64,000 bases of DNA, from NCBI GenBank assembly GCA_004519485.1, contig CP038134.1, positions 1,214,674-1,278,673 on the forward strand. The letters are read 5' to 3'. Origin of the DNA: Nannochloropsis oceanica (taxonomy: Eukaryota; Sar; Eustigmatophyceae; Eustigmatales; Monodopsidaceae). The notes beneath the pieces are model-generated. The model did no database searches and was not told the origin of the DNA. It saw nothing but the letters and a program-made list of their open reading frames with translations. The translations under genes were made by a program, and so were the position numbers. Positions 24,305-34,569 of the stretch are shown piece after piece (the first letter of the stretch is position 1; every line of letters begins with the position of its first letter).

Positions 24305-24685
24305 AGGCTTGGAGGGGGAGGGAACAAAAAAAACCAGAAAGGGTAATGCCTTGACACATGAATGTATAGCGATGCATATGCAGTATTCCTAGGCCGGAAA
24401 CCTGCAATGGTCGAGGATTTTGTTGTCCATGTCTAAAAGCGAAACCTGTTTGTTTGAAACACAGCAGAATTCTTAATCAATATTCAGCAGCCGAACACAT
24501 ACACAAAAGAAAACCACAAATCTATGCACGCTTTCCGAAACGTAGGGAAACATGAAGAAAAAGACAGCAGTCTCTACTAACTTCCATGCCATCTTATGTT
24601 TTTCCTTTATCATACGTTCTCCTATCTTCCTCTTTGTTCTCTACAAATACCTCTCGCTCCGTCCACTTTCTTTGTATACTTTCTC
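24305..24685. other. Convergent 3' intergenic region
   Basis: These 381 bp lie between two stop codons facing each other. They hold A-rich stretches but nothing gene-like, and presumably both polyadenylation regions. Confidence 0.5.
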
Positions 24686-27600
24686 CTACTTAAACCACTG
24701 ATTCATTTTCGTCCACAGCTTCTGGGGCATCCGCGGGGTTTCCATCGCATACGGCACGCCCGCCAACTGCTCCCTGACTGTGTGCTCCACAAACGCCTGG
24801 TCTAACCGCAACTCTTCTGCCAGCCGCCGAATCATCTGATGCGAAAATACGGCGTTCTCGCGGTTCGTGGTCAGGTACGTTTTCATCGCCTCGCAAATTT
24901 GCAGGAGCTCCGCCTCCTTCAAGTGCACACTAGCCTTGGTCGTGATGAACGGGTGGTCAAGCAGCTCCTCAGCGCTCCAGCGCTCCCCTGGCTTCTTCTT
25001 CAGGCACAAGGAAACGAACTCTCGAAAATTGGGCGAAAAGTCCTGAGAGGAAAGTTCCAGGTTCTGATTCACAATCGCCATTCTCAAGTCAAACTCATCG
25101 CCCACGGCGTCCTCGTACGGAAACTTTCCCTCGGCAAGCGCCCACAGCGATAGGCCGAAACTCCAAATGTCGGCCTTGGGGCTCAGTTGGTCTTTCTCGT
25201 CTTCGAGACGCTCCGGCGCAATGTACCGTTGCGTTCCCTGCACTTGATCTTGGGCCGCATCCAGAGAGACAGCCAGGCCGAAGTCGCCGATCTTGACAAA
25301 GCCGTCAGATGAGATGAGGAGGTTCCCCGGCTTGATATCCCGATGGATCATGTGTCGCTCGTGCAGGTAGTGCAAGCCCCGCAAGACGTTATATGACACG
25401 TCGGCCAGGAAGTCCTCGTCGCGAAAGCCGCCAGCACGGACCAGGTCTTCAAGCGAACCACCATCCCTGGTTAATTTAAAAGCGATAGACAGAGAGGGGC
25501 ACGAATTGTGGTGGAGTTAGAAAACAGTGAAGGAAAAAAGGTATACGAACGACGACCACGTATCCTTCCTCATTTTCTCCTTTCGCCCCTCCAACCTGAT
25601 ACCCTCAAACGTACATGTACTCATACACCAAGCATAGCCGCGATGACTTAAAGTCCGCATATGCATCATAAAAAGACAACAAATAAGGACAGAACTGATC
25701 CTGGGGCTGTTCCCTTCCGCTTTCTCCCTCCATCCGTCCCTCCTCATCCCCTGCCGAAATTCCGGCGGGAGAGGCATCAGACGACACACCAAACCTTCCT
25801 AGAAGAGGAGGAGCTGGGAAAGGAGAGAATGAGGACGAGAAAGATGAACGCCGTTGCTGGTGGTGCTGCTGCTGCTGAGTGGTGGGTGGGGTGATGCCTG
25901 CGCCACTACTGAAGTGCTGTATGAAGGAATTGTCTATCTCCGACAAAAATTGTGTCGGCCACTTGACATTTACGTTGCCCAAGCGGGGAAGGGACAGGCG
26001 CTTGCTTCCACCCTCGGCTTGAGGCGTGGAAGAGTGGAAAGTAGAGGGAGGATCGGTTGAAGCAGCGGTGGCAGCAGTCGCAGCTGCATGGGTGGGTGAG
26101 CTGGTGCTGTTGGCCTTAGGTCGCCGCAAAGCGGTGTTGGGCTGGACTGGTTCCCCTGCTTCCATGGACGGCGACGCCTTGTGGTGGTGCTGAGGGGTAT
26201 GCCTGGGAGAGCGGCCCATCTTTTTCCCGCACTCTTTTCCCCTCTCTCTAAATTCTCCCCCCTCCCCGTGTTCGATGAAGGCGGTGATGCTGACCATGTT
26301 GGCTTGGAGGGCGCGCAGTTCGGAGAGAATCTGCTGCATCCGCTCGGGGTGGTGGAGAGGGACCTTCTTGAGGGCCACGACTTTCATGGTGGGCACATGT
26401 AGCGCCTAAAAGAGGAGAGACATTGGGGATGAGGGTCGAAATAATGAGACCGCCTGCCTCCCTGTAATCGTATCTTCGATGCAAATGTGTCTCGCCAATA
26501 ACATCCCTCTCCGTTTCCCTCCCTACCTTGTAGACCGCCCCTCCATTCCCCGCGCCCAGCTCCATAAGTTCGATGAATTGATTTCCCCCCTGCCGATTTA
26601 CCAGGGGTGAGTGGTGGTGCCTCTCATCATTGGCAAAAACAATACCACTGCTACTGATCTTGAACAGCCCCTCCACGTCAATTCGACCGCTCCTGATGTT
26701 CCACCGGTCCGGGTTACCTCTCACCCCTCCGTCCCTCTCTCCATCCCACTCTCCTTCTAATCCTTCTCCTTGTCTGGACACCTCCGAATTCAGCCCCGCC
26801 TTTTTTGCCTCTTCTTTTTCCCCCACCCCACCCCCAATCCCTCCCTCCATCCCTGCGCCCGTGACCCCCTCTCCCTCAGCCGCCGCGGCCTTTATGTTCC
26901 TCTCTTTCTCCGCCTTCTCCGCCGCATAGTAGCGTTGGGCAGCAATTGCCTGCACATTGGCTTGGCTCTGCACGTTCTTAATGTCGTCGAACCGTAAGTC
27001 CAGACTTAGGCGTTTCCGGCGCGCGACAGAGGCTCGAGAAGCTACGCCTTGGTCTGGGACTGATGTAGGGGAAGAGGACGATGGTGATGATGATGGTGTG
27101 GAAAAGGAGGAGGAGGAAAGAGGAGCGACTGAGACGGAAGGAGAGCTGAGGGAAGAGAAGGCGGCAGAGGAGGAGGGAGGAGGGTTTGACGTGGTCAGGG
27201 AGGGTTGCTTGACGGGGGCTGATTGTCGCTTGCCTTCCCCCCCGTTCTCGTCCTCATCCTTGTCTTCGTCTTCCCCTTCTTCATCCAAGGATGACAAGAC
27301 TATCATCCCATTCCCAGCCTCCACCTTTGAGAAAATGTGCCCTCCTTCTCCCCCAACCTCGCCGTCCTCACCCCTCCTCAGCTGCTTCTTCCTTCCCTCT
27401 TCTCCCCCACCATTCTCGCCCTCTCCCCGAAAAACTGCCAAATCCAAAGAGGGCTCCTTCGATATCTCCCACCCACTGCCCGGCTCCTCCGGTGACAACA
27501 TCCCTCCTTCCCTCCTCCCCACTCTCACTCCTATTCCTCCTCCCCCTGGCAGAGGGTCTTGGGTGTGGTTGGAGGGAGTAGGAGGTCCATCTATTAAAGC

Positions 27601-27767
27601 CCAACTCAGCTTCTTTTCGTACACCCCTCGTTTCGTCCCTCCTTTTCCACTGCCAACCAGACCCCCCGGCCTAAGGGAATGCGATGGGGTTACGTTCTCC
27701 TGGCTACTCTCACTGCTGCTGCTGCTGCTACTGCTACTACTACTACTACTCCCCTTTTGAAGTAAAA

Positions 27768-27814
<47 letters not shown>

Positions 27815-28707
27815 GGCAAGAATTGTCCACCCGAAATTTTTCCCAAATGACTCTCTCCTCCTCCTTCTGTCTCTCTCCACGCGGCCTTAGGGGCTGTCAT
27901 TCCGAAATTCACCATGCCTCCCACTCGTCCACCCCCTCCTCCTTCTCCTCCCTCTCCACTCTCCTTCTCCTCCCGCTCGCGCATCGAGGCCGACAGGGCT
28001 GCACAAGCAGCCTCCGCCCTTATTTCCACCTCTTCGCATAATTTCCGTTTATGAATCAGGGCCATACGGTGCAGCAAGGCCACGTTCTGAATGGTGGGTT
28101 GCGACACGGCCAGCTCCATTGGTCCCCCAGAGATATGGAAAAAGGAACGACTGCTGGAGGAGATGGAGGGACTGGTGGAAGAAGAGGCAGAGGACTTGGT
28201 GCTGGAGGGGGCGAAGCGGGTGGTGTATGTTGAGGGACTGTTAAAGGCATAGGCGACCCGCTGAGTGGTTAGCAGACGGGGACTGGCGCCGCTGTTGGTG
28301 CTGAATAGGGAGGAGCCCTCCCTGCTACCGCCGTTTCCGATTTCAGCAAATGCATGGGAGAGATGGTCCATGTGCTCCTCGTTTTGCTGATGTTCTTGCC
28401 GCTGCTGGAATGAGTGTGGCATACGCGGATGAGTCATGGCCTCCTCATCGACTGCACTGTCGTTGGCTCCAAGGAAATCATAGGGGGAAGGGCGCTGGGA
28501 CACGGGCATACGGGGTGGGGAAGATGTCGGACGAGCACTGCCCGGAGCCACGACGGACACATCATCGAAGGACATGAGGAGCGAGCCATTGTCTTCAGCG
28601 GGTGGGCTCGAGGTGGAGGATGGAGGCGGGGGGGGCGAGAGTGACGACGAGGGCGAAGGCACTGGCCTGCCAGTAGATTTCTTGGTACCCAAACTGAAGC
28701 TTACCAT
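24686..28707 (-). CDS. MAP kinase kinase-like protein kinase 1 (long, three exons)
   Basis: This is a STE7/MAP2K-type protein kinase. Exons are 26527-28707, 25615-26405 and 24686-25466, giving 1,250 residues. About 700 residues of Ser/Pro/Glu-rich and poly-Gln sequence precede the kinase domain. The domain starts with the glycine loop GAGNGGAVYK and continues with VALKKV (ATP lysine), a helix-C segment MQQILSELRALQAN, HRDIKPGN (catalytic loop), DFGLAV and APERL. About 200 disordered residues are inserted between helix C and beta-4, which resumes at CPYLLSFYDAYAD. The activation segment has a Ser only at DFG+4 and lacks the usual paired Ser/Thr before the GT, so its activation may differ from canonical MAPKKs. 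After the kinase comes a helical module (HLKEAELLQICEAMKTYL to VREQLAGVP) shared with the neighbouring divergent kinase. The gene is head-to-head with that paralogue. Confidence 0.9.
27771..27813 (-). repeat. (CAG)n poly-Gln tract in MAPKK 1
   Basis: About 14 CTG units (CAG on the coding strand) encode a run of about 15 glutamines in the N-terminal disordered region. A Ser-encoding repeat (27723-27750) lies next to it. Confidence 0.95.
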
Positions 28708-29559
28708 TACACTGGCTTGTTCTGGAAATGTAGTAAATTAGACGGTCTATTTGGGTGCGAAGATGAATAAGAAGTTAAAGGGATTAGGGAGACATACGCA
28801 TGGGGGGGAGAGAAAAGAAGGATTTAATGAAGTGTGTCTCACAACGCAGCGCACGGGATTCCTCTTGAATCGTATGCTTGTTCTTGGACGCGTCCTTCAA
28901 CGCATGGCATCGTGCATATGGGGTGTAAAATCACACGAGCATGGCAACACGCTTTACACTGGGAAGAGACGGATGCCATTGTACACGATAATGACGTCCT
29001 GACAAGAGCTATGCCAGCGCAAGCAGGGCGACGACCGAGAGATAGGTGGAGCATTTTTGAATTTTTTTGACTTTCCGTTGGTCGAACAGGCACGCCACCT
29101 TCGAGCCCCTCGAAGACGGCCAAAGGATGAGGTCGAGATGTCAGGAATGAGTCATTGGGAGAATAGATTTAAGTGTTGCATAAATATCTGAGCATGTGAT
29201 GGCCAACTCATGGCTGTACTTGCAGCTTACAGCGGCTGTTTCCCATAGCTACGCCATCTCGATTCTTTGCGCTCCCTGCCCTCATTCGTTCACTCCCAGC
29301 AATCACAATCTTCCCTTGCTTACAGGTTTACTACTGCTCCAAAATTTACATTTACACACTAGCACACATGTACATGCACACGCACCCACCCTTCCACCAC
29401 AGCTTGCCCATTCTGCATCGTCGAGACGCAAACAGCAGGCCACGCCCCACAGAAAACCCCTTCTCCATAGGATTTCACTCGAGGTCCAGTTTAATATACC
29501 CCGGGCCTTGGGGTAAATGCTCTTGGCACGAATATAGGACCCCACGTAACATAAAAACG
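28708..29559. promoter_or_regulatory. Shared promoter region of the two MAPKK genes
   Basis: These 852 bp lie between the two divergent kinase start codons. If the pair arose by inverted duplication, this is where the original promoter or the duplication centre should be. I saw no long inverted repeat or recognisable factor site. Confidence 0.45.
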
Positions 29560-32500
29560 ATGCAGCGAGTACAGTCCACGTTGGGCTTGGGGGTGACGCA
29601 CTCCACAGCTCCTTCCCATCTGTCGTCCACCTCGTCGTCATCCTCGACAATTCAGTCGGAAGGGGCAACTTCCCCTGTTTCGACGCCTCCTCTTAAAATG
29701 TCAAGCCTGCGCTCTCTCTTTTCCAGACCACTTATCGGCTCGAAGATGCAGCTCGGCATCAGTACTGGCATTGACAAGCAGCCCGTCACTGTCGCTTCCG
29801 TTGCGACCATTGGAGAGGACGACGAAGTGTGCGTCCTCTCTCCATCCGCTGCCACATTTCTCTCGCCTTCGCACTCTGAGACATTGTCTCCTAATTCTCC
29901 CCACCCTGCTTCACCAACCATCCCCATGACGACCACCCGTACCACGGCAATGCCATCTAAGGCGGGCATGACCTCGATCATCGCCCTCTCCATGCAGCAT
30001 CAATGGTCCCTACTTTCACGGCCCCAGTCCTGGCGCATCTCCAGCCCCTTATCATCTCCCGGCACCTTGCATATTGCGGACAGCCTTCACCTTTCCCCCA
30101 GCCAACCAAAACCGCACCATGAGCAACAGCAGCAGGGACAGCTGCAGCAGCGGCAGCTTCCGGAAAGCGGCGGAGAAGGCAGTAGCAGCCCTCCTTCATC
30201 GTTGTTGAGTCCTTTGGAGCAACTACAGCAGCAACTTTACCCTCAGCGTCTGTTTGCCTTTACTGGCGTTCCATCTCCTCTTCATCGTGCCAGCAACCAC
30301 GCGAGTCGTTCCAACCTCAGCGGAAATGGTGCGGCTTGTCCATCATCACCATCATTCTCATCCATAACACCGTCAGCATCGGCGTGTCCGTCATCGCCCA
30401 TGCCCTCCCCTCTTCGAAATGTAGCGCCAGCATCTGCGCCAGTATCGACAGCTAGGACGTTAGCAGCAGAAGCTGCAGCAACAAAAACAACAACAACTTC
30501 AACAACAGCCCCTCCGACCCCTAATCATTCCCTCTCTTCGCGGCCACGCCTCGCCCTACCCCAGGCCTCTCGCCGCCCCATATCCATCAAAATCGACGCC
30601 GGCCCTGGCCCTAGCCCGCCCACCTCTCCCTATCACCATGAAGATGATGAAGATGGAAGGGGAGTTGAAGGACGTAGGCCCTCCGTTCCTGCCTCCGCGC
30701 ACCTTCGGCCTTCTGCCTCGACCAACTCCCTCCTTCACCAGCACTACCACCCTCACAAGCAACAACAGCACCACTTCGCTGAGGACGGAAGCATACGTCT
30801 CGGAGGGTTCGACATAGGCATTGGTGGGCTCAGCCCCTCCCCTTCCGAAAACGACATTTCGGGCCTTCTCCTCTCCTCACTCTCCTCCCTCACAGCTCCC
30901 TCCGGCAGCCACATGGAGGGAGGGAGTGCGGGCGGAAGGGATAAGAGCAGTAGCAGCTCCGCGTGCAGCAGCAACAGCAGCAGCAGCAGCAGCATGAGTC
31001 CATCACGACAACACGTGTCCCAGCGACTGAGCATCCACGCCAATGCCACGAGTAGAGGAGGAGGAGGAGGGAAGGGAGGTGGAGGAAAAGGAGGAATGGG
31101 AGGCTTGGGAGGGGTAGTGGGGGATGGGTGCTCGAATAATTTGGTGGTGGTGGGGAAGCTTGGAAGAGGAAATGGAGGGACAGTGATGAAGGCAATTTAC
31201 TTACCGACGATGAGGCCGGTGGCTTTAAAGAGCGTCCACCTCTACAATCCCGAGAGGCGCCAGCAGATGGTGCAGGAGCTGAGCATGCTTTATTCGAATC
31301 TGGCGGATATTAACTTTGAGGAAGAGGAGGGGGAGGGAGACAGAGGAATGGAAGAGAATGATGAGGAAGGGGGGACGAAGACGATGGAAGAGATCGTGAG
31401 CAAGAGAGAGCGGGTGGCTGTCAAGCCGGAAGAGGAGGAGAGGAGGAGAAAGGGCCACCGTCGAGGTTGGTCTGGCGGCGGAGGCGGGGACTGCATCAGT
31501 ATTGCTGACACTTGTATGGAGCGCGGGTCTTTTTCGTCCTTCCGCGACTCGTCTTGGAGAGCTGATTCTCTTGACGACGGAAGCGGGAGCAGTAACGGCG
31601 GAGCGCTTGGGAGCGGCGTGCGGGCGTCAATTTCCTCTTCCATGGAGAAGGAGAAAAAGAAGGAGGACACTGCTGTTGCATTGCCAGTGATTGCCACCAC
31701 TACGTGCGTCACATCTTTGTCTCCCGCCAGTATATTCATCGATTGCCACGCCCCCCTACCCCCTTCCCTCTCTACCGATGCACCCTCCGGCTCTTCCTCC
31801 TCCTTCGCGCGGGACAAGCGGGCAGTCTCGGCTCCGGCGTTGCCCACATTCACGCGCGGCCGACCTGTTCCCTTGTCGGAACTTCAGCCAGTCACTCCTC
31901 CTCGTCGTCAACCCATGTGCTCAATTGCAGGCGATGACGAAGCCGAAAAGGTAGAGGAGGTGAAGGGAGAGAGCCCGGTTGTGCCTCGTCCTTCCGTTAT
32001 TGCTCAGCAGCCGACAGTGGTGCCACAAGCCGATATACATCGCTTTGAAGCACCATCCTCCCATTTGCATTGCTCAGCAGCAAGCATTGACGAATTGAGT
32101 CCTGAGAGCAGCACCACAGTTGCGCCGAGTACCCCGCGCGCGACCCCTGCCCTAGCTCCGATTTGTCCTCTGCCATCCCCACAAGCTCCTCACTCCCCTT
32201 CTATGGACAAATCCAGTGACAGCTGCAGCAGGAGCCCCAGTAAGTTCACCCTGCCCAGTAGTGGTGCCCGCGGCGTAGGCTCACAGTTGCGGCTGACCAT
32301 TAACGAGGCAGTGACCGATACCGTGTCGCAAGCCTGTCCCTTCATCGTCTCATTCTACGATGTTTTTGCGGATCCAGCTCGCGGTACCGTCAACCTGCTA
32401 GTTGAGTACATGGACGGCGGCTCCCTCGAGGACCTGGTTAAAGCAGGTGGGTGCGATGACGAGGTTGTGCTGGCGAACATGGCAAAATGCATCTTGCTGG

Positions 32501-33945
32501 GCCTTAATTACCTGCACGAGCGACAAAAGATCCACCGGGATATCAAACCGGGTAACCTGCTCATGAACACAAAAGGTGTTGTCAAAATCGCCGACTTTGG
32601 CGTGTCACGGAACCTGACAGGGACTTCGGACCTATCTAAGACGTTTGTGGGCACGGTAGGGTACATGAGTCCGGAGCGGATCCAGGGACACAAGTACAAT
32701 GCCAAGGCCGATATATGGAGCTTCGGCTTGAGTTTGCTGGCATGTGCTCTGGGTGTATTCCCGTACGAGCGTCAAGTCTCTTCGCTAAGCTATTTTGAGA
32801 TGGTGAATGCCGTTTGTGATGAGCCCAGCCCAGAGCTGCCGCCTGGGGACGAACGCTTCGGATCCGAGTTACGTGACTTTGTGCGATTGTGTCTTCTCAA
32901 GGACCCCGCGGACCGGCCTTCAGCGGAAAAACTCCTGTTTCATCCTTTTTTACAACAATATGGTGGTGCAGGTGGAGTGTCGCTGCAGGGATTTGGGACA
33001 GGTGCGTCAAGTCGGCCCCGGATTACTGCCGGTGGGGTGATTGCAGCTGCGACAATCAAGTCTCTCAAAGTCAAACAAGCGGAGCTTCACCAAATAGCGG
33101 ACGCTCTGGCACTGCACTACGAACGCCGGCGTCTTTCTGATCGCAGGCAGAGCACAGCTTCACTCTCAGCCTCGGTGTCGACCAGTGGCTATGTTTTGGG
33201 CGGTAGTATCAGTGGGACTGGTGAAAGCGTGAGTGGAAGTACCTTAACGCCTCACTTACCTGCTCCCCCTATCCCCACTTCTCACGGATGCATTCAAATG
33301 GCTTACATCAGCGTCGGTCAGATCCACAAGCTGGCGGAGAATCTGCAGCTAGATGAGAAGTACGTAAGCCGGATACTTCACAACAAGCTCCAGGACCTGG
33401 TCATATTTCCGACAAAGGAGCAGGAGCCATGGGTATCGGGAGGCAGCGAAAGGGCGAATGTGACGTCAAGCTATGTTGGAGGGCATATGCAGCAGTCCTT
33501 ATCGTCCTCGTCCATCTCCGCGTCCGGTTCCGTCTCGGGCCAGCCGTGGCCTCCCTTGGTCGTGAGACGCGCGTCATCATTGATGAGGCAACGCACCGGG
33601 GTAAGCCAAGTATCACCAGATATCGAGGAAGAGAGGTCCTATCGGATCGAGCGACAGCAGCTGTTTCAGGGTATATCGGGGACATCATCTGGCAAGATTT
33701 CCGAAGAGATGGGGGAGCCGTACTTGCCGCCCTCTCCTATGAAGAAGAGGGCCATGACATTGATGATGATGGCCACCACCAATCATCAAGTGACCAGCAG
33801 CGGTGGCGGCTGTATTTATCGTAGGGATAGCATGGACAGCGGGTCAGCAACGTGGGGCACCAAACCCCTGGTGCTGGTGCCTGCCGAAGAAAAGATTCAG
33901 TGGCAGCGGCAGCGGGTGGCTTCGGGCTGTTGCATAATGTGTTAA
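29560..33945 (+). CDS. MAP kinase kinase-like protein kinase 2 (single exon, CaaX-like tail)
   Basis: This STE7/MAP2K-type kinase has 1,461 residues in one uninterrupted exon. The start at 29560 (MQRVQSTLGLGV) is the first ATG before credible protein sequence; an in-frame ATG at 29368 is less likely. A disordered N-terminus of about 520 residues precedes the glycine loop LGRGNGGTVMKAIY. VALKSV and the helix-C segment QMVQELSMLYSN follow. About 340 acidic/Ser-rich residues then interrupt the N-lobe before CPFIVSFYDVFAD. The C-lobe has HRDIKPGN, DFGVSRNLTGTSDLSKTFVG and YMSPERI. TSDLSKT fits the plant-type T-x5-T MAPKK activation site. The helical C-terminal module (KVKQAELHQIADALALHY and LDEKYVSRILHNKLQDL) matches the one in MAPKK 1. 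The last residues are GCCIMC, a plausible CaaX farnesylation box with an adjacent palmitoylatable Cys, which would place the kinase at membranes. Confidence 0.9.
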   Translation: MQRVQSTLGLGVTHSTAPSHLSSTSSSSSTIQSEGATSPVSTPPLKMSSLRSLFSRPLIGSKMQLGISTGIDKQPVTVASVATIGEDDEVCVLSPSAATFLSPSHSETLSPNSPHPASPTIPMTTTRTTAMPSKAGMTSIIALSMQHQWSLLSRPQSWRISSPLSSPGTLHIADSLHLSPSQPKPHHEQQQQGQLQQRQLPESGGEGSSSPPSSLLSPLEQLQQQLYPQRLFAFTGVPSPLHRASNHASRSNLSGNGAACPSSPSFSSITPSASACPSSPMPSPLRNVAPASAPVSTARTLAAEAAATKTTTTSTTAPPTPNHSLSSRPRLALPQASRRPISIKIDAGPGPSPPTSPYHHEDDEDGRGVEGRRPSVPASAHLRPSASTNSLLHQHYHPHKQQQHHFAEDGSIRLGGFDIGIGGLSPSPSENDISGLLLSSLSSLTAPSGSHMEGGSAGGRDKSSSSSACSSNSSSSSSMSPSRQHVSQRLSIHANATSRGGGGGKGGGGKGGMGGLGGVVGDGCSNNLVVVGKLGRGNGGTVMKAIYLPTMRPVALKSVHLYNPERRQQMVQELSMLYSNLADINFEEEEGEGDRGMEENDEEGGTKTMEEIVSKRERVAVKPEEEERRRKGHRRGWSGGGGGDCISIADTCMERGSFSSFRDSSWRADSLDDGSGSSNGGALGSGVRASISSSMEKEKKKEDTAVALPVIATTTCVTSLSPASIFIDCHAPLPPSLSTDAPSGSSSSFARDKRAVSAPALPTFTRGRPVPLSELQPVTPPRRQPMCSIAGDDEAEKVEEVKGESPVVPRPSVIAQQPTVVPQADIHRFEAPSSHLHCSAASIDELSPESSTTVAPSTPRATPALAPICPLPSPQAPHSPSMDKSSDSCSRSPSKFTLPSSGARGVGSQLRLTINEAVTDTVSQACPFIVSFYDVFADPARGTVNLLVEYMDGGSLEDLVKAGGCDDEVVLANMAKCILLGLNYLHERQKIHRDIKPGNLLMNTKGVVKIADFGVSRNLTGTSDLSKTFVGTVGYMSPERIQGHKYNAKADIWSFGLSLLACALGVFPYERQVSSLSYFEMVNAVCDEPSPELPPGDERFGSELRDFVRLCLLKDPADRPSAEKLLFHPFLQQYGGAGGVSLQGFGTGASSRPRITAGGVIAAATIKSLKVKQAELHQIADALALHYERRRLSDRRQSTASLSASVSTSGYVLGGSISGTGESVSGSTLTPHLPAPPIPTSHGCIQMAYISVGQIHKLAENLQLDEKYVSRILHNKLQDLVIFPTKEQEPWVSGGSERANVTSSYVGGHMQQSLSSSSISASGSVSGQPWPPLVVRRASSLMRQRTGVSQVSPDIEEERSYRIERQQLFQGISGTSSGKISEEMGEPYLPPSPMKKRAMTLMMMATTNHQVTSSGGGCIYRRDSMDSGSATWGTKPLVLVPAEEKIQWQRQRVASGCCIMC

Positions 33946-34569
33946 ATTCGTCGTGTAGATAAGAATAGGTTGGGAGATCCTAGAATGATAAATAGATAGT
34001 ATGCGTTTGCCGAAGTCAAGAGGAGTGAAGGAAATACGAGAGGAAGAAGGAATGGCGAGGAGAAGAGGACAGACCCCTCGACTCTAAATCGACATTAATA
34101 GTGATTCACCGTTAAAATATCTCAGCTGTGGATTGGTTTAAAGATTTTATCGCCTAATCCTAATCCCCCGCGCAGGGAGGGACAAAGAAAACAAAAGGCA
34201 GGAGGTTAGTCCCACTCTTGGAGATGGGCTCCACTGTTAGCCTTAGTTTTTAGATATTAACCCGAGCAGAGGGAATTAGAAAGGCATCAGTAGAAGGAAA
34301 TAGAGGAGATGAATAAGATGTACTAGTAAGTGGAGCGTGCAGGCATAGCGGGAATCCCGAAGAAAAAGAAGCCTCCCCCGCCCCCCTCCCCCTTTTTCAA
34401 AAATTTGACGACGAGCAACCTCCGTTTTTTCCCGTTACAATAACCCCAAAAATACGCCTTTCCAAAAGCTAACACCTCCCAAAATTTGCAGTTCTCCCTA
34501 TCCAAGTCTTGGCACCTTATGGTCTCCTCATTTCTTATGCTCCATTCAAATATACGCCCAATAGACGCC
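33946..34569. other. Intergenic between MAPKK 2 and the coiled-coil gene
   Basis: These 624 bp contain the MAPKK 2 3' region and the promoter of the next plus-strand gene. An A/T-rich portion lies around 34090-34260. No gene or clear element is seen. Confidence 0.45.

Noticed and set aside
30753-31049. Minus-strand ORFs with poly-Leu and poly-Cys inside MAPKK 2
   Set aside because: They are antisense to Ser and Gln codon repeats of the single-exon kinase.
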